This document shows, piece after piece, positions 53,391 through 61,884 of a stretch of 64,000 nucleotides of DNA; position 1 is the stretch's first letter; the number at the start of each line of letters is the position of its first letter. Position numbers and translations under genes: made by a program. The DNA comes from Streptomyces clavuligerus (lineage in GTDB: Bacteria > Actinomycetota > Actinomycetes > Streptomycetales > Streptomycetaceae). Location: positions 1,612,001-1,676,000 of the forward strand of contig NZ_CP027859.1 of the NCBI RefSeq assembly GCF_005519465.1. Direction: 5' to 3'. The notes beneath the pieces are model-generated. The model ran no database searches and was not told the DNA's origin. It was given only the letters and a program-made list of their open reading frames with translations.

Positions 53391-53873
53391 GTGAGGACTC
53401 GCCGGTTCCCGGACGGTGCCGTGGCCTTGGTGGTGGGCGCGCTCGCGATCACCGCTGAGCTGGTCGCCTTCCTGGTGCCCGCACCGGTCCGTCCCGGTGT
53501 CGGTGTCATCGTGGCGGGGGCGGTGTTCCTGGGGCTGCTGGTGTGGATGGGGATGGCTGTGAAGGAGCGGTTCCGGGGCCGCTGTCGGGCGCCGACGGGG
53601 TGGGACGACGGTGGCGGGGAGTGGTTCACCCGGCAGAGCCTGGAGGGATTCCCGAGGTCCGAGGTCTGTGCGAGGACGGGCGGCGCGGGCCTGGTCCGGG
53701 CCGAGGAAGCATGGGTGTTCGCCCGGCACGGATACGGGACGGCGTGGCTGACCAGCCGGTTGGGCGTGTCGAACGAAGTGGCCCGGACGCTGGTCAGAGC
53801 GGTTCAGGAACAGGCGGTGGGGGTCGGTCGGGGTTCATCCGGTGCCGAGGCGGACGGCCTTGACCAGCAGTAG
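53391..53873 (+). CDS. Membrane protein with C-terminal helix-turn-helix-like segment
   Basis: A 160-residue protein: two N-terminal transmembrane helices (VALVVGALAITAELVAFLV; GVGVIVAGAVFLGLLVWMGMAV), a basic linker, and a soluble C-terminal part containing WLTSRLGVSNEVARTLVRAV, which has a helix-turn-helix look. It could be a membrane-tethered DNA-binding protein, but the HTH is short and unproven. The 3' end overlaps the convergent NRAMP-type gene by 39 bases. GTG 53391 follows GAGGAGG at eight bases; the adjacent GTG 53388 is also possible. Confidence 0.55.
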   Translation: MRTRRFPDGAVALVVGALAITAELVAFLVPAPVRPGVGVIVAGAVFLGLLVWMGMAVKERFRGRCRAPTGWDDGGGEWFTRQSLEGFPRSEVCARTGGAGLVRAEEAWVFARHGYGTAWLTSRLGVSNEVARTLVRAVQEQAVGVGRGSSGAEADGLDQQ

Positions 53874-55733
53874 CAGGGCGCCCGCGAGCAGATAGCCGCG
53901 CAGGAGGACCATCCCGGCCCGCCGTCCCGCTGACCATCGGACCGGCTGGAGGAGGGTCAGCGGGGGCATGCGCCAGGCGGCCTTCTCCGCGGTGGTCATG
54001 ACCGGAATGCCCGGACGGGCGGTGCGGTGGCGGACAGCGCGCACGGCCGCGGGGCCCAGTGCCGCGGTGAGTGCCCCCGCGAGCACGAGGAGGGTCCGTC
54101 CGACATCGAGGTGGGGGAAGAGGGTGGAGACCATCAGGGTGCCGGAGAGCAGCAGCAGGACGGCGATGATCAGACCGGCGAGAACGTTGAGCCAGCGGGG
54201 GTTGGCCCAGGGCCCGAGGACGTCGCGGTCATTGCACAGCAGCAGCAGGAAGACCGTGGCGGAAGGCAGCAGCAGCCCGGCCAGCGCCTGGACGGCTTCG
54301 GTGATGACACCCAGAGGTGCGCCGGGGATCAGGACGACGGAGGCGGCGGCGAGGACGAGAAGGCTGTAGGAGAGGTAGAACGGTCTGGCCTCGCGGAAGC
54401 CGCGGTGCAGGGAGTGCTGGAGGTGGAAGACATCACCGAAGGCGTAGCTGGTGGCGAGGGTGACGGCGGCGGCACCGACGATGCTGGCGTCCAGCAGGAC
54501 GACGGCGAACATGACGCCGAGGGCGTGGCTGTGTCCGCCGAGCGCCTGGGCGACTCCGGCGGCGTCGGTGAAGTGCCCTTGCGCCGGTGTCCCCCGTACG
54601 GCGAAGTCGGCGACCATCATCAGCGCCGCCGCGCCGGTCACGACGACGAGTGAGCCCAGGAAGGTGTCGGCGCGCTCGTAGCCGATGAAGCGCGGGGTGA
54701 TGCGCTTGTCGATGACGTTGGACTGCTGGAAGAAGAGCTGCCAGGGGGCGACGGTGGTGCCGACGATGGCGATGACCAGCAGTACCGCGTCGCCGGTGAT
54801 CCCGCCCCGGACCCCGGGGACGACGAAGTCGTGGGCGGCCTGTCCCCAGCGGGGCTCGCTCAGCAGGGTGAGCGGGACGATCAGCAGGCTCACGGCGATG
54901 AAGACGAACATCGCACGCTCCCAGCGGTGGAAGGCCCCTCCGGTGGTGACCGCGATCAGCACGACGGCCGCCAGGGGAACGGCCACATACCGGGGAACGC
55001 CCAGGTAGGAAGCGGCCAGCGAGACGCCGATGAATTCGGTGACGAGGGTGAGGAAGTTGAGGACGAACAGGTCGCCGACGCTGAACCAGCCCCAGAAACG
55101 GCCGAACCGTTCCATGATCAGCCGGGCGTGGCCGACTCCGGTGACGGCGCCGAGGCGCACCACCATCTCCTGGTTGACGACGAGGACCGGGATCAGCAGG
55201 AGCAGTACCCACAGCAGGGAGTACCCGTAGTCCTGTCCGGCCTGGGCGTAGGTGGCGACCCCGCCGGCGTCGTTGTCCCCCACCATCACGATCAGCCCCG
55301 GCCCGACCACCGCGAGCAGTGTGAGCGCGCGGCGCCGCAGGCCCCGGTCGCCGTCCCCGCCGTCGACGGGCACGCGGCCGAGCGCCCCGCGGATCTCCTC
55401 CGTCCCGGGCGTGCCCACGGCTGCCGCGGCGGGGCGGGGCCCCGGGGAGCGCCGCTCCTTCGGGGCGACGGGCTTCTCCCGTCCTCCGGGTGGTGGACCG
55501 GAGGGCGTGGCGGGCGGGCGCGGGGCCGGACGCCGGTCGGCCTTCCCCGCGGCCCGGGTGTCCGCCGGTCCGCCGCCCGGTCCGGGGGCGGGACGCGGCG
55601 TGTCGCCCCGGCTGTCCGGCCGGGCGCGGGGACCCGGGGGAGGCCCGGTCGGGGCCGGACCGTCCGAGGGCCGGGGCCCGGGCCGTGGCGGCCGTGGCCG
55701 CTCGCCGTCGGGCGGTGTGGGGTCCGGGCTCAC
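53835..55733 (-). CDS. NRAMP-related Mg2+-type transporter (NRMT-like)
   Basis: A 632-residue transporter with a ~120-residue Pro/Arg-rich cytoplasmic tail and about 11 transmembrane helices. In TM1 the NRAMP MDPGN site reads N154-D155-A-G157-G158, and in TM6 the MPH reads A329-P330-W331. Loss of the Asn and Met ligands is the change known from NRAMP-related Mg2+ transporters, so magnesium is a more likely substrate than Mn2+ or Fe2+. GTG 55733 overlaps the stop of the MgtE_N/CBS gene by four bases, so the two are coupled. This is consistent with a magnesium-handling operon opposite MgtC. Confidence 0.85.
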   Translation of the reverse strand: MSPDPTPPDGERPRPPRPGPRPSDGPAPTGPPPGPRARPDSRGDTPRPAPGPGGGPADTRAAGKADRRPAPRPPATPSGPPPGGREKPVAPKERRSPGPRPAAAAVGTPGTEEIRGALGRVPVDGGDGDRGLRRRALTLLAVVGPGLIVMVGDNDAGGVATYAQAGQDYGYSLLWVLLLLIPVLVVNQEMVVRLGAVTGVGHARLIMERFGRFWGWFSVGDLFVLNFLTLVTEFIGVSLAASYLGVPRYVAVPLAAVVLIAVTTGGAFHRWERAMFVFIAVSLLIVPLTLLSEPRWGQAAHDFVVPGVRGGITGDAVLLVIAIVGTTVAPWQLFFQQSNVIDKRITPRFIGYERADTFLGSLVVVTGAAALMMVADFAVRGTPAQGHFTDAAGVAQALGGHSHALGVMFAVVLLDASIVGAAAVTLATSYAFGDVFHLQHSLHRGFREARPFYLSYSLLVLAAASVVLIPGAPLGVITEAVQALAGLLLPSATVFLLLLCNDRDVLGPWANPRWLNVLAGLIIAVLLLLSGTLMVSTLFPHLDVGRTLLVLAGALTAALGPAAVRAVRHRTARPGIPVMTTAEKAAWRMPPLTLLQPVRWSAGRRAGMVLLRGYLLAGALLLLVKAVRLGTG

Positions 55734-57031
55734 GGGGACGCCGGGGGCGTGTGCGGTTCCGTGCGGGACGCGTCCGGACGGGGGGAGGGGTGCGGGGCGC
55801 GGGCGCGCTGCCGCCAGTCCCGGGGCACGATGACTTCGAGCACGTCGTCCACGGTGATCACCCCGAGGATCTCGTCGGCGTCGCCGACGACCGGGACGAC
55901 CAGCAGATTGTGATCGGTCATCAGCAGGGCGACATCCTCGACATCGGTGTCCGGCCCGACCCGTACGGGGTCGGTGTCCGCCAGGTCCCCCAGCGGGTGG
56001 GAGGGGGCGGCCTGCACCAGGGCGACCAGCGGGACGACGCCGGTGAGCCGGTTCCCCTCCGCGGTGACGAAGAGACTGCTCAGGGCTTCGGGCTGGAGGG
56101 AGTGGGCGTCCCGCACCGAGCGCAGCGCCTGCTCCGCCGTACGGTCGGCGGGGGCGGTCAGTACGTCGAGGGACATCAGCCCTCCGGCGCTGGAGGGGTG
56201 GAAGCCGAGCAGGGTGAGCACCCGCAGCCGCTGCTTGGCACCCAGCGCGTCGAGTACGGGTCGGCGCCGCTCCTGCGGCAGCCCGCCGATGGCGTCGGCC
56301 GCGTCGTCGGCCCCCATCCGCCCCAGCACCGCCGCCACCTGCCCGTCCGGCCAGTCGCGGAACAGCCGGGCCCGCGCGTCGGGCTCCAACTCCTCGAAGA
56401 CGTCGGCCTCCAGCTCCGGGTCCGCGCCGACCGCCCCCAGGATCTCCTGGGACTCGGCCCGGTTCGCCTCCTCCAGCAGGTCGGCGAGGCCCGCGGGCCT
56501 GAGCCGTCCCAGCCGTCCCAGCACCCTCCTGCCCGCCACGGTGGGAAGGTGGCCGATCAGCGGCTCGACCGACTTCCAGTCCCGCCAGCCCTCCTCCCGT
56601 CCGCCGCCCGCCCGGCGGCGCCACGGCCCTCCGCGCCGACGGCGGGTCAGCACCCGGGTCACCGCCCAGCCGTCGCCGACGGGTTCCAGCAGTACGTCGT
56701 ACGCCCGGACGAATTCGGCCTCCCGCACATCGACCAGGCGATGCCCCAGGACATCGGCGCGCAGCAGCACCTCGCCCTCGCGCCGGTCGAAGGCGCGTAC
56801 GTCCATCCGGCCACTGGTCAGCGCCACATGATCGGTGCCCCACCGCGCCACCTGGGTCACGGGGAGGAAGACCTCACGGCGGCGGCCGAGCCTCCCCACC
56901 ACCCCGGTCACCAGCGGATGCTCCTGCCCCCGCAGCCTGACGATGACATCCGACAGCCGTCCGACGGCCTCCTCGTGCCGTCCGAGCAGCGGTCGCCCGA
57001 CCAGCTCCGCCAACCGCAGAGAACCATCCAT
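55730..57031 (-). CDS. PRC-barrel / MgtE_N / CBS-pair regulatory protein
   Basis: A 433-residue soluble protein. An N-terminal PRC-barrel-like domain (MDGSLRLAELVGRPLLGRHEEAVGRLSDVIVRL) is followed by an MgtE N-terminal domain (about 225-300; the HLPTVAGRRVLGRLGRLRPAGLADLLEEANR and DDAADAIGGLP repeats) and a CBS pair ending VVPVVGDADEILGVITVDDVLEVIV. It has no membrane part, so it cannot transport Mg2+ itself. In MgtE these domains gate the channel according to internal Mg2+, so here it probably senses Mg2+ and regulates the co-translated NRAMP-type transporter. ATG 57031 is chosen; the ribosome site is weak (GAGGTG, 14 bases). Confidence 0.85.
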   Translation of the reverse strand: MDGSLRLAELVGRPLLGRHEEAVGRLSDVIVRLRGQEHPLVTGVVGRLGRRREVFLPVTQVARWGTDHVALTSGRMDVRAFDRREGEVLLRADVLGHRLVDVREAEFVRAYDVLLEPVGDGWAVTRVLTRRRRGGPWRRRAGGGREEGWRDWKSVEPLIGHLPTVAGRRVLGRLGRLRPAGLADLLEEANRAESQEILGAVGADPELEADVFEELEPDARARLFRDWPDGQVAAVLGRMGADDAADAIGGLPQERRRPVLDALGAKQRLRVLTLLGFHPSSAGGLMSLDVLTAPADRTAEQALRSVRDAHSLQPEALSSLFVTAEGNRLTGVVPLVALVQAAPSHPLGDLADTDPVRVGPDTDVEDVALLMTDHNLLVVPVVGDADEILGVITVDDVLEVIVPRDWRQRARAPHPSPRPDASRTEPHTPPASP

Positions 57032-57278
57032 GGCGACAAAATAGACACCTCGGCTGTATCGGTTGCGGTGGACACAGCCGACGGACGGCCATCCGGTGGT
57101 CACCGGGGGGATTCTTGACTCATTGCTGATGTCGCACACCTTTGCGGGGGGTCGCGGGTGTGTGCCAGCATGGTGGGGGCGCTCAGCCCTGCCGACGGCC
57201 CGCATCGGTGTGACGCCGTTCCGCTGGGAGCCCTGGTTCGCGCGGTGCCGTCCGCGCCCGGTCGTGAGAGGGGGCGTC

Positions 57279-57353
57279 ATGGATCATTCCGGTCCGGGTC
57301 ACAGTCCGACCCCGCTTCCGGCTCCGCTGCCGGCCGCCCCCGTGCGCGTCTGA
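57279..57353 (+). CDS. Proline-rich mini-ORF upstream of the MgtC gene (candidate Mg2+-sensing leader peptide)
   Basis: A 24-residue ORF whose body reads GPGHSPTPLPAPLPAAP: seven prolines, and a PTPLP run like the one in MgtL (MEPDPTPLPRR...), the Salmonella leader that makes mgtA respond to Mg2+ and proline. Here the downstream gene is an MgtC homologue at 57879. ATG 57279 has GAGAGGGGG immediately upstream. The intervening RNA can fold (GCCGC TCGT GCGGC hairpin near 57365; GGGCCG/CGGCCC near 57510). I saw no M-box (GUUAGGUGAGGCUCC) core. Function is inferred from motif and position. Confidence 0.5.
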   Translation: MDHSGPGHSPTPLPAPLPAAPVRV

Positions 57354-57878
57354 CCGAAGGGGAACGCCGCTCGTGCGGCGACCCGGGTGCGCCCCGCCTC
57401 CCTGTCCCTGAAGGGCTCCGGCCCTGTGCAGGTCCGGGCGCTGCGGCAGGCACACACGGTCAGCCGCACCGCCCGTCGCATGGCCTCGGGGACATCTGCG
57501 GAGCCGCCGGGCCGACGGGCTCCTGCGACGGCCCTCGTCCCCCCGTACCACCCTGAACCACCCTCCGCACCGAGTCCTGCCCAGCGCTCCACCGGGCGAA
57601 GGAGGAACGGCATGACCACTCGGACGATCACGGACACCGCCCCGTCCGACAAGGCGCCGGCCCGCCCGCGGACCACCGCGGTCCCCGATCACCACCTTCT
57701 CCGGCGGGAACGTCCCCCCTGTGCCCGAACTCCCCCGGGAGCACGGCTTCCTCGCGACCGCCCTGCCCGCCTTCGCCGCCGCCCTCTTCCCGCTCCGGCG
57801 CACCCGCCGCCGCGGCCGGTCGCGCCGACCGCCGCCGCACACCGGACCGACCGTCCGACCACCCCGGGAGGTGTCACC

Positions 57879-58607
57879 ATGCAGGACCTGACCACGCTCG
57901 AATTCTCCGTCCGTCTCGCCACCGGAATCGGCTGCGGCGCCCTGATCGGCATGGAACGCCAGTGGCGTGCCCGGATGGCAGGGCTGCGGACCAACGCCCT
58001 CGTCGCGGCCGGGGCCACCCTCTTCGTCCTCTACAGCGAGGCCGTCGGCGACCCCGGCAGCCCCACCCGGGTCGCCTCCTATGTCGTCTCCGGCATCGGT
58101 TTTCTCGGAGCCGGCGTCATCATCCGCGAGGGCGCGTCCATCCGCGGTCTCAACACGGCCGCCACCCTGTGGTGCTCGGCCGCGGTCGGTGTGCTCGCCG
58201 CCTCCGGGCGCCTCGCGCTCGCCCTGCTCGGCACGGCGGCCATCCTCGCCATCCACCTCGTCCTGCGGCCCGCCAGCCGCCTGGTCGACCGCGCCCCGCA
58301 GGGCAACGACGACACCACCACCGCCGTCACCCTGCATGTGCGCTGCGACCGCGGCGACGAACACCACATCCGGGCCCTCCTCATCCAACTTCTCAGCAGC
58401 GCCGATCCGCGGCTCGCCGGACTGCGTATCCACCGCACCGAGGACGGTGTCACCGCCCTGGAGGCCGAGGTGACCATCGACGGCCCACCGAACGCCCCCA
58501 TGGAGCAGCTCGTCACCCGTCTCTCCCTGGAGCCCGGCATCCACGACCTGCACTGGCGCTCACCCACCAGGACGACCGGCACCACCGGACACGGTGCCCT
58601 GCTCTGA
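57879..58607 (+). CDS. MgtC/SapB family membrane protein
   Basis: A 242-residue MgtC-family protein. The MgtC signature region is clear: LATGIGCGALIGMERQWRARMAGLRTNALVAAGATLFVL, then SYVVSGIGFLGAGVIIREGASIRGLNTAATLWCSAAVGVLAASG, about five transmembrane helices. An ACT-like cytoplasmic tail (TAVTLHVRCDRGDEHHIRALLI) follows. MgtC proteins help cells survive low Mg2+ and modulate ATP synthase. GGGAGGTG lies six bases before ATG 57879. An in-frame ATG at 57612 with a strong AGGAGGAA site would add 89 Arg/Pro-rich residues, so two isoforms are possible. Confidence 0.85.
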   Translation: MQDLTTLEFSVRLATGIGCGALIGMERQWRARMAGLRTNALVAAGATLFVLYSEAVGDPGSPTRVASYVVSGIGFLGAGVIIREGASIRGLNTAATLWCSAAVGVLAASGRLALALLGTAAILAIHLVLRPASRLVDRAPQGNDDTTTAVTLHVRCDRGDEHHIRALLIQLLSSADPRLAGLRIHRTEDGVTALEAEVTIDGPPNAPMEQLVTRLSLEPGIHDLHWRSPTRTTGTTGHGALL

Positions 58608-58649
58608 CCCGCCCCGCTCCCCGGCCGCCCCCCCCGGCCGGTGGAGCGC

Positions 58650-60848
58650 TCAACGGGGCAGGTGGAACGGGACGGTGGTGATGACGATCTTCGGCAGATT
58701 CCGCAGCGCGTGACGCAAGCGGCTCGCGGTGCGGCTGTGGAGGAGCCGGTGCCACCGGTGCCGGGTGACGATCTCGGGGAGGAACACGGTGAGGGTCAGG
58801 CCCGGGTTGAGCCGGTGAAGGGTCTCGATGTAGTGCACCAAGGGTGCGACGACGGCGCGGTAGGGCGACAGAACGGTCTGCAACGGGAGGTGATCACCCC
58901 ACAGGCCCCAGTAGGCGCGGAAGCGCCGCTCCTCGTCCTCGGTGGTGCTGATGTGGACGGCGAGCGCGGGCTGCCCGAGGGACGCGGCATAGGCGAGGGT
59001 GCGCATGGCGGCGAGGTCGAGGGTGGCGACGGCGATCACCGACAGATGGTGGATCTCCTCCGGGATCTCCTCCGTCTCCCGGTCGGCGTCCGCCGCGGCG
59101 GCCCGCGTGGCCGGAGCGAGGGGACCGGTGCTCGTGGGCGCCGGGAGTTCGACGGCGTGCGGCCGTAGCCGCAGGGCCTCCCGCGCGGTTGCGTAGTGGC
59201 GCTTGATACGGGTGGTGACCAGCAGGAAGAGGGCGATGGCGATGAGCGCGACCCAGGCGCCCGAGGTGAACTTGCTGATTCCCGCGGTCAGCAGGACCAG
59301 CGCGGACAGGAGGGCGCCGGTGGCGTTGAAGAGAAGGCTCTTGCGCCAGTGCGGATCGCGCCGCCGCCACCAGTGGACGACCATCCCGGTCTGGGAGAGC
59401 GTGAACGCGAGGAACACCCCGACGGCGTACAGGGGGATCAGGGAGTTGGTCTGGCCCTCGAAGGCGACGTACACGAGGACGGCGGCCAGAGACAGCAGCA
59501 GGATGCCGCCGCTGTACGCCAGCCGGTCCCCGAGCCGCAGGAAGGTCTTGGGCGCGTAGTCGTCCCGGGCCAGCAGCGACAGCACACGGGGGAAGTCGTT
59601 GTACGCGGTGTTGGCCGCCAGCAGCAGGACCGCCGCGGTCGCCGCCTGGACGTACACATACATCCAGCCCTGTCCGAAGGAGAGATGCGCGAGCTGGGAC
59701 AGCACGGTCTCCTGGGAACGGGGCACCACGCCGGTCAGATGGATCAGGACGACGATCCCGGCGAACATGGCGATCAGCAGCCCGACCATCCAGCTCAGAG
59801 TGGTGCGCGCGTTGCGCCACTCCACGGGCCGGAAGGCGGGGACGGCGTTGGAGATCGCCTCGATACCCGTCATCGCGGTGGCGCCGGAGGAGAACGCCCG
59901 GGCGATCAGCAGCAGCCCGACGGTCTCGGTGACCGGCAGCGACGGCGGCGGCACGGGCTGGAACCCGCTCCGGGCCGCGTCCACGAGCCCGGCGGCGACC
60001 AGAGCGAACATCGCCACGATGAACGCGTACGTGGGGGCGGCGAACAGCGCGCCCGCCTGCCGGATGCCCCGCAGATTCCCGGCGAGCAGCACCACGATCA
60101 CCAGGACACCCAGCGGAACCGTCCAGGGGGTCAGCCCCGGCAGGGCCGAGGTGATCGCGGCGATCCCGGACGCGATCGACACCGCGACGGTCAGGACGTA
60201 GTCCGTCATCAGCCCCGCGGCGGCCACCAGCCCCGCCACCGGACCCAGATTGTCACCCGCCACGATGTACGAGCCCCCGCCGTGCGGATAGGCGCGGATC
60301 GTCTGACGGTACGACACCCCCACCGCCACCATCAGGAACACGATGACCGCGGAGACCGGGAACGAGTACGCGAGCCCCGCCGCGCCCGCCAGCACCAGGA
60401 CCGTGAGCATGGCCTCCGGTCCGTACGCCACCGACGACAGGGCGTCCGCCGACAGCACCGGCAGCGCCACCAGCTTCCGCATCCGCTCCGTCACGAACGC
60501 CGAACTCGCCAGCGGCGCCCCCACCAGCACCCGGCGGACCCGGGAGACCGCCTCCGCCTGGACACCGGCCGCCGCCCGGGGCCCCGCGGCCCGCACCCGC
60601 AACGGGGGAAGCGGCACGAGCCGCCCGAACCACGCCCGCCCCGCCTCCGCCGACACCGGGAACGCCCCCACATCCGGCTCCACCGGCAGAGCGCGCCGCC
60701 ACACCTCAGGTGCCACCGACACCCGCCCCCACGCACGGCCCACCCGCCGCAACGCCCGTACCTGCTCCTCACTCAGCCCCGGCAACACCGCGGCCGGCCC
60801 GGGAAGCCCCGAGCCGTCGCCGTCCACACGACCCTCCGTACCCGTCAC
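58650..60848 (-). CDS. KimA-like APC-superfamily potassium transporter
   Basis: A 732-residue APC-superfamily transporter with about 12 transmembrane helices: SADALSSVAYGPEAMLTVLVLAGAAG, YPHGGGSYIVAGDNLG, IEAISNAVPAFRPVEWRNARTT and later helices. A cytoplasmic C-terminal domain follows (VIAVATLDLAAMRTLAYAASLGQPALAVHIS...). This organisation matches KimA (formerly YdaO) of Bacillus, a proton-coupled K+ importer inhibited by c-di-AMP. A ~100-residue helical N-terminal extension (GLSEEQVRALRRVGRAWG...) is unusual. GTG 60848 lacks a good ribosome site, so the true start may be downstream. Convergent with mgtC and next to a two-component system. Confidence 0.82.
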   Translation of the reverse strand: MTGTEGRVDGDGSGLPGPAAVLPGLSEEQVRALRRVGRAWGRVSVAPEVWRRALPVEPDVGAFPVSAEAGRAWFGRLVPLPPLRVRAAGPRAAAGVQAEAVSRVRRVLVGAPLASSAFVTERMRKLVALPVLSADALSSVAYGPEAMLTVLVLAGAAGLAYSFPVSAVIVFLMVAVGVSYRQTIRAYPHGGGSYIVAGDNLGPVAGLVAAAGLMTDYVLTVAVSIASGIAAITSALPGLTPWTVPLGVLVIVVLLAGNLRGIRQAGALFAAPTYAFIVAMFALVAAGLVDAARSGFQPVPPPSLPVTETVGLLLIARAFSSGATAMTGIEAISNAVPAFRPVEWRNARTTLSWMVGLLIAMFAGIVVLIHLTGVVPRSQETVLSQLAHLSFGQGWMYVYVQAATAAVLLLAANTAYNDFPRVLSLLARDDYAPKTFLRLGDRLAYSGGILLLSLAAVLVYVAFEGQTNSLIPLYAVGVFLAFTLSQTGMVVHWWRRRDPHWRKSLLFNATGALLSALVLLTAGISKFTSGAWVALIAIALFLLVTTRIKRHYATAREALRLRPHAVELPAPTSTGPLAPATRAAAADADRETEEIPEEIHHLSVIAVATLDLAAMRTLAYAASLGQPALAVHISTTEDEERRFRAYWGLWGDHLPLQTVLSPYRAVVAPLVHYIETLHRLNPGLTLTVFLPEIVTRHRWHRLLHSRTASRLRHALRNLPKIVITTVPFHLPR

Positions 60849-61079
60849 GCAGGCAAGCCTGGAGCACCGGTCCCATCCGGCAGGGCAACGACACCGTCAC
60901 ATCACCCGACCACACCCGGCAGCCCCACCACCGAGCGACCTGGCTCGTGTCAGGGGCTCATCGGTCCCGCCCGGGCCCGGCCGATTCCTGCCGGGCCCCG
61001 GGCGTCCCCCGTTTCCCCCGTTTCCCCCGTGACTCCGGACCCGGTGGGCCGGAACGTCTCCCAGCCTCGCACTGCCTCG

Positions 61080-61180
61080 CTGAGAACAGGCTGAGCGGAC
61101 CTGAGGATCTCTCAGGAATCCCCGGACTGTCCGGGCGGCGAGCCCGCGCGGGCACTTCGGCGGCCTCAGCATCCTCTCAG
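61080..61180. promoter_or_regulatory. Phased CTGAG/CTCAG repeats upstream of the response regulator
   Basis: CTGAG starts at 61080, 61091 and 61101 (steps of 11 and 10 bases). Its complement CTCAG starts at 61111, 61165 and 61176 (the last two 11 apart). Helical phasing of a pentamer is typical of OmpR-family operators. The pair at 61165/61176 lies 24-39 bases before the regulator start, suggesting autoregulation; the left array could also serve the divergent KimA-like gene. The rest of 60849-61203 holds a short CCCGTTTCC repeat and no gene. Confidence 0.55.
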
Positions 61181-61203
61181 CGGACCACGGCCATACTGCG
61201 TCC

Positions 61204-61884
61204 ATGCGGATACTGGTGGTGGAGGACGACCCCCGGCTGATGGAACTGCTGTGCCGGGGACTGGGCGGTGAGGGCTTCGCGGTCGACGGGACCGGCGACG
61301 GGGCGCACGCCCTGGAGCTGGCCCAGGAGAACGAGTACGACGCGATCGTTCTCGACGTGATGCTCCCGGGGATGAACGGCCTGCGCGTGTGCGCCCGGCT
61401 GCGCGAGAACCGGATCTGGACCCCGGTACTGATGCTGACCGCCCGCGACGGCGAGTACGACGAGGCCGAAGGACTCGACACCGGCGCCGACGACTACGTC
61501 ACCAAACCCTTCTCCTACATCGCCCTGGTCGCCCGGCTGCGCGCCCTGGTCCGGCGGGGACGGCGGGAACGCCCGCCCGTCATCGAGATCGGCGACCTCC
61601 GCGTCGACCCGGCCACCCGCCGCTGCGAGCGCTCCGGGACACCCGTCCCGCTGACCGCACGGGAGTTCGGGGTCCTGTGGTACCTCGCCGCACAGCGCGG
61701 GGAAGTCGTCGCCAAGACCGAGATCCTCGACCATGTCTGGGGCGACTTCGAGGGAGACGTCAATGTCGTGGAGGTCTATGTCAGCGCGCTCCGCCGCAAG
61801 ATAGACACCCCGTTCGGGCGGCGGACCATCCACACCGTCCGTGGAGCGGGCTACCGCCTGGAGGACACCGGCAGCACCTCATGA
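61204..61884 (+). CDS. OmpR/PhoB-family response regulator
   Basis: A 226-residue regulator: receiver domain with VVEDDP, phospho-acceptor VLDVMLPG and KPFSYIAL lysine, then a winged helix (LTAREFGVLWYLAAQRGEVVAKTEILDHVW, ending ALRRKIDTPFGRRTIHTVRGAGYRL). It is preceded by phased CTCAG repeats and shares an ATGA overlap with the downstream kinase gene. Its place beside potassium and magnesium transporters suggests, but does not prove, a role in cation or envelope homeostasis. Confidence 0.93.
   Translation: MRILVVEDDPRLMELLCRGLGGEGFAVDGTGDGAHALELAQENEYDAIVLDVMLPGMNGLRVCARLRENRIWTPVLMLTARDGEYDEAEGLDTGADDYVTKPFSYIALVARLRALVRRGRRERPPVIEIGDLRVDPATRRCERSGTPVPLTAREFGVLWYLAAQRGEVVAKTEILDHVWGDFEGDVNVVEVYVSALRRKIDTPFGRRTIHTVRGAGYRLEDTGSTS

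Noticed and set aside
55733..56843. Extension of the NRAMP-type gene to a 1002-residue ORF
   Set aside because: The extra 370 residues are antisense-frame shadow of the MgtE_N/CBS gene; GTG 55733 with the GTGA overlap is the natural start.
57354..57878. M-box magnesium riboswitch upstream of mgtC
   Set aside because: The conserved GUUAGGUGAGGCUCC core was not found by eye. An Infernal search would settle it.
60849..61203. c-di-AMP (ydaO) riboswitch upstream of the KimA-like gene
   Set aside because: No segment resembling the riboswitch core was seen, and the short CCCGTTTCC repeats do not fit it.
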